From Sutcliffiella horikoshii (GTDB taxonomy: Bacteria; Bacillota; Bacilli; Bacillales; Bacillaceae_I): a DNA stretch of 64,000 nucleotides. The stretch is from positions 620,001 to 684,000 of the forward strand of contig NZ_CP020880.1 in assembly GCF_002157855.1 (NCBI RefSeq), written 5' to 3'. The position numbers were made by a program, and so were the translations under genes. The notes under the pieces were generated by a model. That model was not told where the DNA came from. It saw nothing but the letters and a program-made list of their open reading frames with translations, and ran no database searches. This document shows positions 8,300 through 16,517 of the stretch, one piece after another. Position 1 is the stretch's first letter, and every line of letters starts with the position of its first letter.

Positions 8300-8536
8300 T
8301 TGTACTTATTACTATCCATTTTTTTAGCACTAATTTTAGGGTATGCATTACTCCTGATGGGACCAATGGTTGGGGGATTCTTTGCATTCGCAATAATCAC
8401 CGGCACCTTATTTAGAGGACTGTATCTCCTAAATGACATCCACAGAAGGATCACTAAAGATATTCCCAAGCCTGATCCAGTCAAAGAAGCTTACGAAAAC
8501 TATTTGAAAGAGAAAGAAAGTAAAGTTCAAGGATAG
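8300..8536 (+). CDS. Small membrane protein
   Basis: The 78-residue protein has two membrane helices in the first 50 residues and a charged tail ending KEKESKVQG. TTG start after AAAGGGGG. I recognise no family. The next gene is preceded by a repeat copy, so co-transcription is uncertain. Confidence 0.6.
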   Translation: MYLLLSIFLALILGYALLLMGPMVGGFFAFAIITGTLFRGLYLLNDIHRRITKDIPKPDPVKEAYENYLKEKESKVQG

Positions 8537-8554
8537 GAGGATTCACCGCAAAAA

Positions 8555-8584
8555 TGGGTCGCGGTGCCTGTCCCCATGGAGGGG
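8555..8584 (+). repeat. Interspersed repeat copy 8, runs into a ribosome binding site
   Basis: The plus strand reads TGGGTCGCGGTGCCTGTCCC followed by CATGGAGGGG. The GGAGGGG is the Shine-Dalgarno of the next gene, 4 bases before its ATG. Confidence 0.85.
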
Positions 8585-8587
8585 TCT

Positions 8588-8767
8588 ATGAAAAAAATCG
8601 GTTTGTTCTTTGTTACATTCTTCATTTTAGCTTACATAGTGTTAGTTGTATTAGGAATCGGAGAAACTTTCACAAAAGGTCTCCATGTTTTCATCTTATC
8701 TGCTATTGTCACCACCATTCACTGGATGTGTAATAGTTTTAACACACTAACAAAACAGAAAAGGTGA
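8588..8767 (+). CDS. Small two-helix membrane protein
   Basis: The 59-residue protein starts MKKIGLFFVTFFILAYIVLV and has a second hydrophobic helix, with a basic tail NTLTKQKR. The ATG is chosen because GGAGGGG precedes it; an upstream GTG lies inside the interspersed repeat and would add MPVPMEGS. The family is unknown. Confidence 0.6.
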   Translation: MKKIGLFFVTFFILAYIVLVVLGIGETFTKGLHVFILSAIVTTIHWMCNSFNTLTKQKR

Positions 8768-8787
8768 GAGTAATGTACAACAAAAAT

Positions 8788-8822
8788 CGGTCGCGGTGCC
8801 TGTCCCCATGGACCAAAGGAGG
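8788..8822 (+). repeat. Interspersed repeat copy 9, runs into a ribosome binding site
   Basis: The plus strand reads CGGTCGCGGTGCCTGTCCCC followed by ATGGACCAAAGGAGG. The AAAGGAGG is the Shine-Dalgarno of the GrpB gene. The extension CCCCATGGACCA(A/G)AGGAGG is shared with copy 10. Confidence 0.85.
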
Positions 8823-8831
8823 ACGATTGTA

Positions 8832-9350
8832 TTGAGGAAAACCAACATTCAACCATGGACCAAAGAATGGGAAATCGCATATGACCGAGAACAAAAGCTG
8901 TTAAAAGAAATACTAAAAGATGAATTAGTAAACATCTTTCACATCGGAAGTACATCTTTACCGGCAATCGGTTATGCCAAACCCATCATTGATATGTTGA
9001 TAGTGGTAAAAGATATTGAAAAAGTTGATCGGTACAATGAAGCGTTACGAAAAGTGGGGTATGAACCGAAAGGCGAGAATGGGATCGCAGGGAGAAGGTA
9101 CTTCCCAAAAGGCAAGCCAAATAGAACACACCATGTACATATCTTTCAGGTCGGTAATGAACATATACAAACACATCTGGATTTCAAAATGTATCTAATG
9201 GCACACCCTGAAGACGCAAAAGCATATGGAGAATTGAAACTTAAATTAGCAAGGCAGTTTCCTGAAGACCATCATAAGTATCAAGAGGGGAAGCAGGAGT
9301 TTGTGAATGGGTTGGTCGAGAAGGCAAGGAGTTGGGGTGCGAGTAGATGA
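8832..9350 (+). CDS. GrpB family protein (UPF0157)
   Basis: The 172-residue protein has the nucleotidyltransferase-like signature HIGSTSLPAIGYAKPIIDML near residue 40, and HHVHIF...H...DF further on, as in GrpB/UPF0157 proteins. Members resemble minimal nucleotidyltransferases, some fused to CoaE; the reaction is not established. The TTG is chosen because AAAGGAGG lies 9 bases upstream and the product then begins MRKTNIQPWTKEW, the usual GrpB N terminus. The longer frame would start in the repeat. Confidence 0.88.
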   Translation: MRKTNIQPWTKEWEIAYDREQKLLKEILKDELVNIFHIGSTSLPAIGYAKPIIDMLIVVKDIEKVDRYNEALRKVGYEPKGENGIAGRRYFPKGKPNRTHHVHIFQVGNEHIQTHLDFKMYLMAHPEDAKAYGELKLKLARQFPEDHHKYQEGKQEFVNGLVEKARSWGASR

Positions 9351-9506
9351 ATGGGTAGTTACAAAGTATACGAATACCTGAAGACATAACCCTCTGATCG
9401 GGCAAAAGCATCATCAGCTACTGTATAGAAGTAAACCCGTTAATGTATTCTAGCAGGTTTATATATTTGGATAATACAGTAGTAATCTTATCTAAGGAGA
9501 ATGACT

Positions 9507-9959
9507 ATGGCTCAAATATCAATTCAAGAATTAACGACGAAAAACATGTATAAATGCCTAAAACTAAAGTTAGCGGAGGATCAAGTTAATCGAATTGCAC
9601 CTAATGTATATTCAATAGCAGAGTCTAAGGTGAATCCCAATTTTACACCGTACGCAATACATTTGGATGAGGAAGTTATAGGTTTTGTGATGACGGATTA
9701 TGATCCAAACGAGATTGAAGAGAGGAAGTATTGGATTCCTAGGTTTATGATTGATGTCTCTTATCAAAGTAGGGGACACGGGAAAGAGGCGATGCAACAA
9801 GTCGTAGAAATGTTCAAAAAGAATGATGATTGTCATTATATCGGCCTCTCAACAGAGCCAGATAATTATTCGGCACTTCGATTCTATGAGTCACTTGGAT
9901 TCGTAAACACAGGCGAGATGTTAGAGGAAAGTGAAGTTATTTTACTATTAAAAGTTTAA
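9507..9959 (+). CDS. GNAT N-acetyltransferase (spermine/spermidine-like)
   Basis: The 150-residue protein has the GNAT acetyl-CoA loop SRGHGKEAMQQVVEMF (motif A, R-G-x-G) and the C-terminal NYSALRFYESLGFVNTGE. IGFVMTDYDP and the long N-terminal helix resemble BltD/PaiA-type polyamine acetyltransferases. The second ATG is chosen because AAGGAGA directly touches the first. Monocistronic by context. Confidence 0.85.
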   Translation: MAQISIQELTTKNMYKCLKLKLAEDQVNRIAPNVYSIAESKVNPNFTPYAIHLDEEVIGFVMTDYDPNEIEERKYWIPRFMIDVSYQSRGHGKEAMQQVVEMFKKNDDCHYIGLSTEPDNYSALRFYESLGFVNTGEMLEESEVILLLKV

Positions 9960-10064
9960 ATTCATTAATAGGGAAAACCACCAAAAACTAAACTACTTAC
10001 ATAAGAACTGTCCAGGAAAGCCAAATAACAAGGTAGTTATTATTGTTAAAAAGGAAGTGGTACT

Positions 10065-10514
10065 TTGTCTGAAATCTTCATGATTGGAAGAAAAGTCATA
10101 GCAGCATTAACTTCTGGAATATTAATGATTGCGATGTATTCGATTTTTGGTGGAATCGGTACAGGAGTTTTCTATGGTATGTATCTGCTTCCAATTATTT
10201 TTGTTTATGGCATACCAAGTTCTATGTTATCTGACTACGCTACCAAAAGCCTGACGGGAACAAAGCGAATAGTCGCCTCCTTCCTCATTCACCTTTTCTT
10301 AGCAGCATTGTTCGTGCCAATCCCAAGTTTGATTTCAGGATACAAAATAGACACGTGGTTCACAGGGGTAACTGGTTTGCTAGATACTTTCTTCTTGATT
10401 AATGCATCGATAGCAGCCTTACTACTTTGGCTAACAGACGAATTAATGAAAAATAAAACCTGTCAAACAAAACGAAGAAAGTGTTTAAATTGGATTGGGG
10501 GTTTAAGGATATAA
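10065..10514 (+). CDS. UPF0715-like membrane protein
   Basis: The 149-residue protein has four membrane helices. The segments MYLLPIIFVYGIPSSMLSDY and the basic loop KSLTGTKR recall the YwlA/UPF0715 family of Bacillus. Function unknown. TTG start after AAAAAGGAAGTGG. An upstream gap of about 100 bp could hold its promoter. Confidence 0.7.
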   Translation: MSEIFMIGRKVIAALTSGILMIAMYSIFGGIGTGVFYGMYLLPIIFVYGIPSSMLSDYATKSLTGTKRIVASFLIHLFLAALFVPIPSLISGYKIDTWFTGVTGLLDTFFLINASIAALLLWLTDELMKNKTCQTKRRKCLNWIGGLRI

Positions 10515-10629
10515 CGATTAGTTAATCCGCATGAGAATTAATAGCTTATTTTAGGGATTTATAGATTATGAAATAATTGGTATTAAATAATTAAATGAGA
10601 TGAGAAAGAATTTAAATGGGGGTCTGGTT

Positions 10630-10785
10630 ATGTGGATAGGCATAGTTTTAGCTTTTATCGGCGGAGGTTTAACGCTATGGTTGGAGGGATTTGGGGGATT
10701 ATTTATTACAAATATTATGCTGGGGTTCTTAACTGGAATATTTCTTAATTTCTATCTGAACTATGTGGACGAAAACTTACAATAG
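10630..10785 (+). CDS. Very small membrane protein
   Basis: The 51-residue protein has two hydrophobic helices with glycine-rich turns (AFIGGGLTLWLEGFGGLF). ATG after GGGGGTC. No family recognised; the in-frame upstream start at 10600 would place the Shine-Dalgarno within the coding region. Confidence 0.5.
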   Translation: MWIGIVLAFIGGGLTLWLEGFGGLFITNIMLGFLTGIFLNFYLNYVDENLQ

Positions 10786-10846
10786 CTATTCAACTATTAT
10801 AGGGCGATAGCTGAAAAGTAATAAATTAATATATTGGGGCTGCTGT

Positions 10847-11713
10847 ATGGAAAAAACCGATAAAATTATTAATGTTTTAGAAAATGAAGGGTTGTTAGGG
10901 GACGCTGATATAGAGTTAATAAGGATGAATAGTGGTACTACCAGTGGAGTCTTATATACTCTTTTATTAGATAAAACTCCTGCGTATGTTATCAAAATGG
11001 ATGATCCGAAAATCATAAGTTCAACTAAAGATTTCCTGCGGGCATACAAAGAAATAAGTATATTACCTGATGTGGTTTATGCGGATGAAAATGATAAATA
11101 CTTGGTTTACACATACACCCTTGGAGAAACTCACAACAACCGAGGTTCTAAATTAGAATGGATGACCATTTTAACACGAGAATTATTTACTAAATATTAC
11201 AAGGTAAATGATGATATTTCGTGGGGCAGGGTTAATGGAAAACATAGAAATACATGGTCAGATTTTAACAACATTAGTTTCCAGCTTGCTCGAGAAAGCA
11301 TAGGAAATCACCTACCTTTTGATGACCATAAAAGAGTCGAAGGGTTAGTAGAAAAACTAAGAGAATATCATCACGAAGAAGAAAAGTATTATCTTCACGG
11401 AGACACAGGGGTCCACAATTTTGTCTATTCATCAAATAATCTAATTGGGGTTATAGATCCGTCACCTTTGATTGGTCCTAAAATTTATGATTTTACGTAT
11501 GCATTTTGCTCATCTCCAGATAGCCTGGATATAGAAACGCTTCTGCCATTATTTGCGCTTTGGAAGGGTAATACTCCCTTCGCTGAAGAACGCCTTATAG
11601 ATGAAGTGATTTTTCAACTGTATACCCGTATAGGTGTGTGTATAAAAGTACACCCACAGGACTTAAGGAGCTATATGAAAGTATGGAGTGAATGGCGAGA
11701 GTATATTAATTGA
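10847..11713 (+). CDS. Phosphotransferase enzyme family protein (APH-like)
   Basis: The 288-residue protein has the kinase-like fold of aminoglycoside phosphotransferases: a glycine/serine-rich N loop (MNSGTTSGVLYTL), the catalytic loop HGDTGVHNF near residue 184 and the metal motif GVIDPSP near 200. It should transfer a phosphate from ATP to a small molecule. Whether it modifies an antibiotic cannot be told. It stands alone. Confidence 0.85.
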   Translation: MEKTDKIINVLENEGLLGDADIELIRMNSGTTSGVLYTLLLDKTPAYVIKMDDPKIISSTKDFLRAYKEISILPDVVYADENDKYLVYTYTLGETHNNRGSKLEWMTILTRELFTKYYKVNDDISWGRVNGKHRNTWSDFNNISFQLARESIGNHLPFDDHKRVEGLVEKLREYHHEEEKYYLHGDTGVHNFVYSSNNLIGVIDPSPLIGPKIYDFTYAFCSSPDSLDIETLLPLFALWKGNTPFAEERLIDEVIFQLYTRIGVCIKVHPQDLRSYMKVWSEWREYIN

Positions 11714-11777
11714 CCAAAAATCGGAGATGAGGAAAGTTAGCCTCTGGCACAAATGCCTACACTGAAAAGGAGAAGGT

Positions 11778-12008
11778 ATGAATAGAAAAGTTGGTCTTTT
11801 TTTATTGGTTTTCTTTTGTTATTTAATATGGCTGTATCTTGCAATATATGAATCTTCGGTAAATGACTGGTGGACCGTTAATGAGATAAAAGAGAGAACG
11901 GAAGATACTATTGGGATAGGTGTATCAAATGTGAAGGTTATTGTTGGTACGGTGATTTTCATTATAGGTGGAGCGGTTCTCTACTTGTTGACAAGGAAAA
12001 GGAAGTAG
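11778..12008 (+). CDS. Small two-helix membrane protein
   Basis: The 76-residue protein has an N-terminal helix (VGLFLLVFFCYLIWLYLAIY), an acidic extracytoplasmic loop of about 30 residues and a second helix followed by TRKRK, so both ends are probably cytoplasmic. The ribosome binding site is GGAGAAGG. Family unknown. Confidence 0.6.
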   Translation: MNRKVGLFLLVFFCYLIWLYLAIYESSVNDWWTVNEIKERTEDTIGIGVSNVKVIVGTVIFIIGGAVLYLLTRKRK

Positions 12009-12104
12009 ATATTGATCCTGTTAAACCAAGAGCGATTGCAGTAAAGTGGCCCGCTCATGACATAAGAATTAATCAGGGAAAAATGAAAAATGGAGGTAAT
12101 ATAA

Positions 12105-12488
12105 TTGGATTTTGTCTACTTAGCATCAATCACTGTCGCAGTTTTTTGTATGTTCGTAGTTGTCTTTCAGGTGTTACTGTCACTTGGCTACCCTTTTGGT
12201 GAATTTGCAATGGGGGGACACTTTAAAGTATTACCTAAAAGGTTACGAATTGTGAGTGCGCTAAATGCGTTAATTCTCGTATTTATGGGCTTGGTTTTTC
12301 TGCAGCATACGAATGTTTTAACTAGTTTAGATTTTTTATCTACACATATATTAGTATGGATCATTACAATTTTCTTGGGATTTAATACATTAGCAAACCT
12401 AGTATCTCGAAGTAAAAAAGAGAGACTTTTTATGACACCGTTATCGGGTTTTATTTTCATACTATGTTTATTTATTTCTTTAGCATAA
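12105..12488 (+). CDS. Four-helix membrane protein, unknown
   Basis: The 127-residue protein has four membrane helices and the loop GGHFKVLPKRLRIVSALNAL. This layout resembles small uncharacterised Bacillus membrane proteins. TTG start after GGAGG. No function assigned. Confidence 0.6.
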   Translation: MDFVYLASITVAVFCMFVVVFQVLLSLGYPFGEFAMGGHFKVLPKRLRIVSALNALILVFMGLVFLQHTNVLTSLDFLSTHILVWIITIFLGFNTLANLVSRSKKERLFMTPLSGFIFILCLFISLA

Positions 12489-12583
12489 GAATGACAGAAG
12501 TTTAAAAGAAAGTAATTTAACTGAATGTGGGAAGTTTCAACATACCAGCAAAATAGAGAAGGTCTATATCATGCATCGTCAAA

Positions 12584-12619
12584 GTGGGTCACGGTGCCTG
12601 TCCCCATGGACCAGAGGAG
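12584..12619 (+). repeat. Interspersed repeat copy 10, runs into a ribosome binding site
   Basis: The plus strand reads TGGGTCACGGTGCCTGTCCC followed by CATGGACCAGAGGAGG. The AGAGGAGG is the Shine-Dalgarno of the DUF2500 gene. Confidence 0.85.
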
Positions 12620-12629
12620 GAGTGTTTAC

Positions 12630-13082
12630 ATGGTTGATCCATATCAAATGAGTACTGGTGGAGACCCTATGTTTCAGTTTGTACCAATTTTTATTGGCAT
12701 TATTTTTGTGATTGTTATCGGTAGTATCTTGATTTCGGTTTTCAAGGGCGTTGGGGAGTGGCAGAAAAATGAGCAATCTCCAAGGCTAAGTGTACCTGCT
12801 GTTGTTACATCAAAACGGATGGATGTTACGAAAAGGTCCAATATGCATCATCACAACGATACCCATCATCACCATTCTTCCAGCACCCATACAAAGTATT
12901 TTGTGACGTTCGAGTTTGAAAGTGGAGACCGTTCGGAGTTTCATGTTTCTGGTAAGGAGTATGGTTTACTCTCCGAAGATGACAATGGAGTATTAAGTTT
13001 TCAGGGGACGCGATATTTAGGCTTTGAGAGGAAAAAAGTGAGTATTTCGGGAGGAGAGGAGTATCAAGATGACTACAAGTGA
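12630..13082 (+). CDS. DUF2500 domain protein
   Basis: The 150-residue protein has one N-terminal membrane helix (PIFIGIIFVIVIGSILI), then an extracytoplasmic part with VPAVVTSKRMDV, a histidine-rich stretch (about ten His in 25 residues, near 72-88) and FVTFEFESGDRSEFHVSGKE, the DUF2500 pattern. The ATG follows repeat-derived AGAGGAGG. The His-rich loop may bind metal. The 3' end overlaps the ClbS/DfsB gene by 14 bp. Confidence 0.85.
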   Translation: MVDPYQMSTGGDPMFQFVPIFIGIIFVIVIGSILISVFKGVGEWQKNEQSPRLSVPAVVTSKRMDVTKRSNMHHHNDTHHHHSSSTHTKYFVTFEFESGDRSEFHVSGKEYGLLSEDDNGVLSFQGTRYLGFERKKVSISGGEEYQDDYK

Positions 13083-13599
13083 AAAAGACATTCTACTGAT
13101 GAATAGTGACCAAAACTTTCATAGATTACTTGAAATTATTGAATCCGTACCTAGTAGAAAAAGAGGCCTTTCCATTGAAACGCTAGAAAGAGATAAGAAT
13201 TTCCGTGATGTAGTCATGCACTTGTATGAATGGCATGCCATGCTGGAGAGATGGTATAGAGAAGGAATGAATGGGGATACCCCATTTATGCCAGCACCAG
13301 GTTATAAGTGGCGTAATATCGGGCTACTCAATATGCGAACATGGGAAAACTACCAAGATGTAACATTAAATCAAGCGATAAAGAAATTAAAGTTAAGTCA
13401 TGAGAGAGTAATGGACCTGATTAGATTACATACCAATGGAGAAATCATGACAAAAAAACACTATAAATGGACAAAAACAAGTAATCTATACAGCTATTTT
13501 GCAGCAAACACTTCCGACCATTACATTTGGGCGATAAAAAAATGTGAGGTTATTGAGAAGTCAATCAAAGGAGGGGAAGAGAAGCAGTTTGTAGACTAA
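13069..13599 (+). CDS. ClbS/DfsB family four-helix bundle protein
   Basis: The 176-residue protein has the family pattern: DVVMHLYEWHAMLERWY near residue 43, MPAPGYKWRNIGLLN near 75, and a late SNLYSYFAANTSDHYIWAIKK. ClbS is the colibactin self-resistance hydrolase and DfsB is a DinB-like stress protein; most relatives are uncharacterised. It overlaps the DUF2500 gene, so translation is coupled. Confidence 0.85.
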   Translation: MTTSEKDILLMNSDQNFHRLLEIIESVPSRKRGLSIETLERDKNFRDVVMHLYEWHAMLERWYREGMNGDTPFMPAPGYKWRNIGLLNMRTWENYQDVTLNQAIKKLKLSHERVMDLIRLHTNGEIMTKKHYKWTKTSNLYSYFAANTSDHYIWAIKKCEVIEKSIKGGEEKQFVD

Positions 13600-13657
13600 T
13601 GGATTCACACTATCGCTTTTCTTCCATATTATCGTTTAGAAATAGAAGGAGTTTATC

Positions 13658-14203
13658 ATGAAGATTAATATGAAGGAATTTTATGTTCGTAATTTACGTT
13701 ATATTATAAGATCAGCTAACGAGAAAGATGCAAAGGATTTGGCTGAAATAAGAGTGCAAATAGATGGCGAATCGGAAAATATGGATAGAGAAAAAGGCGA
13801 AGGATACATAGATGAGTTAGGATTCAAACAATTGATTAAGATAGATAATGAAACTTCACATAATCTTTTCTTAGTTTGCGAAATGAATGGAAGCGTTATT
13901 GGGTTTTCAAGGTGTGAAGGCAATCAGTTGAAAAGGATGGCTCATAAAGCTGAGTTTGGTGTTGGTGTTTTAAAGGATTTTTGGGGATATGGCATTGGTA
14001 CCAATTTATTAAAAGAAACAATAACATGGGCTGACACGAACGACATGATGAAATTGACGCTGAGTGTGCTTGAAACCAATGAAAAAGCAATAATGCTATA
14101 TAAGAATTATGGTTTCCAGGAAGAAGGAGTATTAAAAAAAGATAAACTGCTTTCAGATGGAAAATATTATAATACGGTATTAATGGCAAGGTTCAAGGAA
14201 TAA
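13658..14203 (+). CDS. GNAT N-acetyltransferase
   Basis: The 181-residue protein has a GNAT fold with the acetyl-CoA loop DFWGYGIGTNLLKE and the C-terminal ETNEKAIMLYKNYGFQEEGV. This fits the RimI-like small-molecule acetyltransferases. ATG after AGAAGGAG. Substrate unknown. Confidence 0.85.
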   Translation: MKINMKEFYVRNLRYIIRSANEKDAKDLAEIRVQIDGESENMDREKGEGYIDELGFKQLIKIDNETSHNLFLVCEMNGSVIGFSRCEGNQLKRMAHKAEFGVGVLKDFWGYGIGTNLLKETITWADTNDMMKLTLSVLETNEKAIMLYKNYGFQEEGVLKKDKLLSDGKYYNTVLMARFKE

Positions 14204-14387
14204 TGGCTACTTCTAATTGATTGGTAAAGTATGTTAAAATATCACAGTATAATTTATCTGAATTTTTCAAACAAAGGAGACAAGTCCAATGGTGAAAAAA
14301 TAATCCGAGAGAATCTATTAGAGTTAACGGAGCGTGTAGATTTTCTCATCTCTTAACTAATGAAAATAAAGGAAGAGGAGAACAAAC

Positions 14388-15242
14388 ATGCTAAATAAAG
14401 TTACGCCGGCTGTTTATTATTTATCAAATGACGATAGTAAAGAAAGACCAACTTTGGGGTTGGTTTGTGGAGATAAATTCAGTCTTATCATAGACTCTGG
14501 AAATTCAGTCCAGCATGCACAAGATTTTTTAAAGGAAATAGAGGCTCTAAATGTGCCTCCGGTAAAATATTTGGTTGTGACCCATGGGCATTGGGACCAT
14601 ATCTTAGGGATGAACGAATTTGGGGCTACCATCATCGTTAATAGCCTTACCAATCAAATACTAGAAGAGTGGCAAAACTATTCTTTTGATGATGAATCCC
14701 TTCAGAAGTATGTCGAGTCTAATAAAATGTCTTCTAAATGTATGGAAATCATAAAAAATGAAATACCTTTCAGAGACTCGTTTAAGTTAAACGCTGCCGA
14801 TATAATTTTTGAAAAATCCTTAACGATTGACCTAGGAAACAAGCTTTGTGTGTTGGAAACTATAAAGAGCACGCACAGTGATGATTCAACCATTGTTTAT
14901 GTTCCTGACGATAAAGTCCTTTTTTTAGGTGATAGTGCATACGGAACAACCACAAATTCTTTATTCCATTATAAACAATCGCTACTATTGCCTATGATCG
15001 AAGAGATTCAAAAGTATGATACCACTTCCTTCATACTTGGACATGAATCGCTTTGTGACGTAGAAGAAATGAATCTGTACTGGAAGGAACTTATTTCTAC
15101 CAGCAAAGCCAGAGATTCTACCTCTTTAGATAGAGCCATTGAATGTTTTGAGAGGGAGAATAATAGAACTCCCAATTCAAATGAAGATTTCTTTTTGAAA
15201 GCCTTTGTGAATGATCAAATAATTAGATCACAGCAGAGTTAA
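14388..15242 (+). CDS. MBL-fold metallo-hydrolase
   Basis: The 284-residue protein has the zinc motif THGHWDHILG near residue 66, a later STHSDDSTIVY histidine, GDSAYG as the Asp ligand and LGHES near the end. It is a metallo-beta-lactamase-fold hydrolase that lacks clear class B lactamase hallmarks. The ribosome binding site is AGAGGAG. The 180 bp upstream holds a 42-codon frame I do not support. Confidence 0.82.
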   Translation: MLNKVTPAVYYLSNDDSKERPTLGLVCGDKFSLIIDSGNSVQHAQDFLKEIEALNVPPVKYLVVTHGHWDHILGMNEFGATIIVNSLTNQILEEWQNYSFDDESLQKYVESNKMSSKCMEIIKNEIPFRDSFKLNAADIIFEKSLTIDLGNKLCVLETIKSTHSDDSTIVYVPDDKVLFLGDSAYGTTTNSLFHYKQSLLLPMIEEIQKYDTTSFILGHESLCDVEEMNLYWKELISTSKARDSTSLDRAIECFERENNRTPNSNEDFFLKAFVNDQIIRSQQS

Positions 15243-15258
15243 TAGTAATAATTTTTGA

Positions 15259-15295
15259 AAGCGATTCTTCTATATGGGGGATCGCTGATTTTTAT
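15259..15295 (+). terminator. Terminator after MBL gene
   Basis: AGCGAT and ATCGCT arms surround a 15-base loop, followed by GATTTTTAT. Confidence 0.5.
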
Positions 15296-15372
15296 ATTGA
15301 ATAAGGTCATACTATCATTTTATTGTAATGGAGAAAGATTCGTAAGATTATTGTTTTATAGAGGAGCTATTT

Positions 15373-15840
15373 ATGACTTATAAGTTTGAAATTATGACTC
15401 AGGCACAAGCGGAAGAGATTGCTCATAACTGGCACTATGATGGAGAATATTCTTTTTATGATATGGTAGCGGATGAAGAAGACTTAGCGGAATTTCTGGA
15501 TTGTAAAGCAAGAGATAACTCTATGTTTGCGGTAATGATGGACACTGAGTTGATTGGTTTCTTCAGTGTGAGCCAAGCTGCTGCTAATGTATACGATATA
15601 GGATTAGGAATGAGACCGGATTTAACTGGTAATGGCAGAGGGACGGAATTTCTACATGTCGGTATGGAGTTTGTCCAAGCAAGATTTACAGTAGATAAAT
15701 TTACGTTATCCGTGGCAACTTTCAATCAAAGAGCGATAAAAGTATATAGAAAAGTAGGGTTTAGGGATATGGATACTTTTATGCAGGATACTAATGGGGA
15801 TACATATGAGTTTTTGAGGATGGTGTATGAGTGTGAGTAA
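15373..15840 (+). CDS. GNAT N-acetyltransferase
   Basis: The 155-residue protein has the motif A loop LTGNGRGTEFLHVGMEF and the C-terminal NQRAIKVYRKVGFRD. The N terminus MTQAQAEEIAHNWHYDGEYSFYDM is typical of the YgfA/YkkB-like GNAT group (sometimes annotated ribosomal-protein acetyltransferase). Ribosome binding site GAGGAG. Confidence 0.85.
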   Translation: MTYKFEIMTQAQAEEIAHNWHYDGEYSFYDMVADEEDLAEFLDCKARDNSMFAVMMDTELIGFFSVSQAAANVYDIGLGMRPDLTGNGRGTEFLHVGMEFVQARFTVDKFTLSVATFNQRAIKVYRKVGFRDMDTFMQDTNGDTYEFLRMVYECE

Positions 15841-16043
15841 CTCAGTTCGTTGTGAGTTGGATTTTCTTATATAGAAAAACAAGATTGATAGATTAAAAGT
15901 AAAATTGCAAAATAGAGGTCCAGCTCAACTTTCCTTATATATTAGGCCGAACGGTTTCTATTCAACTAATTCTTTCTAAATGGTAATATTGTTATATGTT
16001 TCCATGAAACAGGGATAGATACTAGCAGAAGTGAGGGATAAGT

Positions 16044-16418
16044 ATGTTTGAATTTAAAATGTGTGAAGACGAAATGAATTTTGAGAATGAACAATATTTT
16101 ACTAGAATGATTGTTAATGCTAAAGGGGAAGGTCATGATAAAGGAGAACCTAGACTTAGGTGTGCAGTATCAATTACCCTACTGGTTAAAGAAAACCAAA
16201 AAGATCTAAATTTAAGAGCGAATATATATTGGGATGCCAAATACCCTAAAACCCACCCCATCTTTACTGGTGGCAGCTTGGTGAATTTTATTCAAGAACA
16301 AGGACACAACTATGATGAATTTAAAAAGTACTGGGATAAGGTTAAACGTCTAGCATCTAACGTTTTTACAGATGAAGAAATTCTTGAGTATCAGAAAAAG
16401 ATGCAGGTAATAGCATAA
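16044..16418 (+). CDS. Hypothetical protein
   Basis: The 124-residue acidic soluble protein has no recognised domain. The middle (YWDAKYPKTHPIFTGGSLVNF) looks globular. It ends in front of a strong bidirectional terminator that it shares with the convergent DUF4041 gene. An immunity or adaptor role is possible but nothing shows it. Confidence 0.55.
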   Translation: MFEFKMCEDEMNFENEQYFTRMIVNAKGEGHDKGEPRLRCAVSITLLVKENQKDLNLRANIYWDAKYPKTHPIFTGGSLVNFIQEQGHNYDEFKKYWDKVKRLASNVFTDEEILEYQKKMQVIA

Positions 16419-16441
16419 CCTTTATAGCCTTGTATTATAAA

Positions 16442-16476
16442 GAAGGTCAAGGAACTAAGTGTCCTTGACCTTTCTA
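16442..16476. terminator. Bidirectional terminator
   Basis: A perfect 10-bp stem AAGGTCAAGG / CCTTGACCTT has a 9-base loop and lies between convergent genes. Confidence 0.85.
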
Positions 16477-16517
16477 TATTAAGAAATAAAGATAGTTTTT
16501 CTATATGTTTTCAAATA

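Noticed and set aside
14231-14359. 42-codon frame before the second MBL gene
   Set aside because: The Shine-Dalgarno is weak and the region overlaps the likely promoter; no family resemblance.
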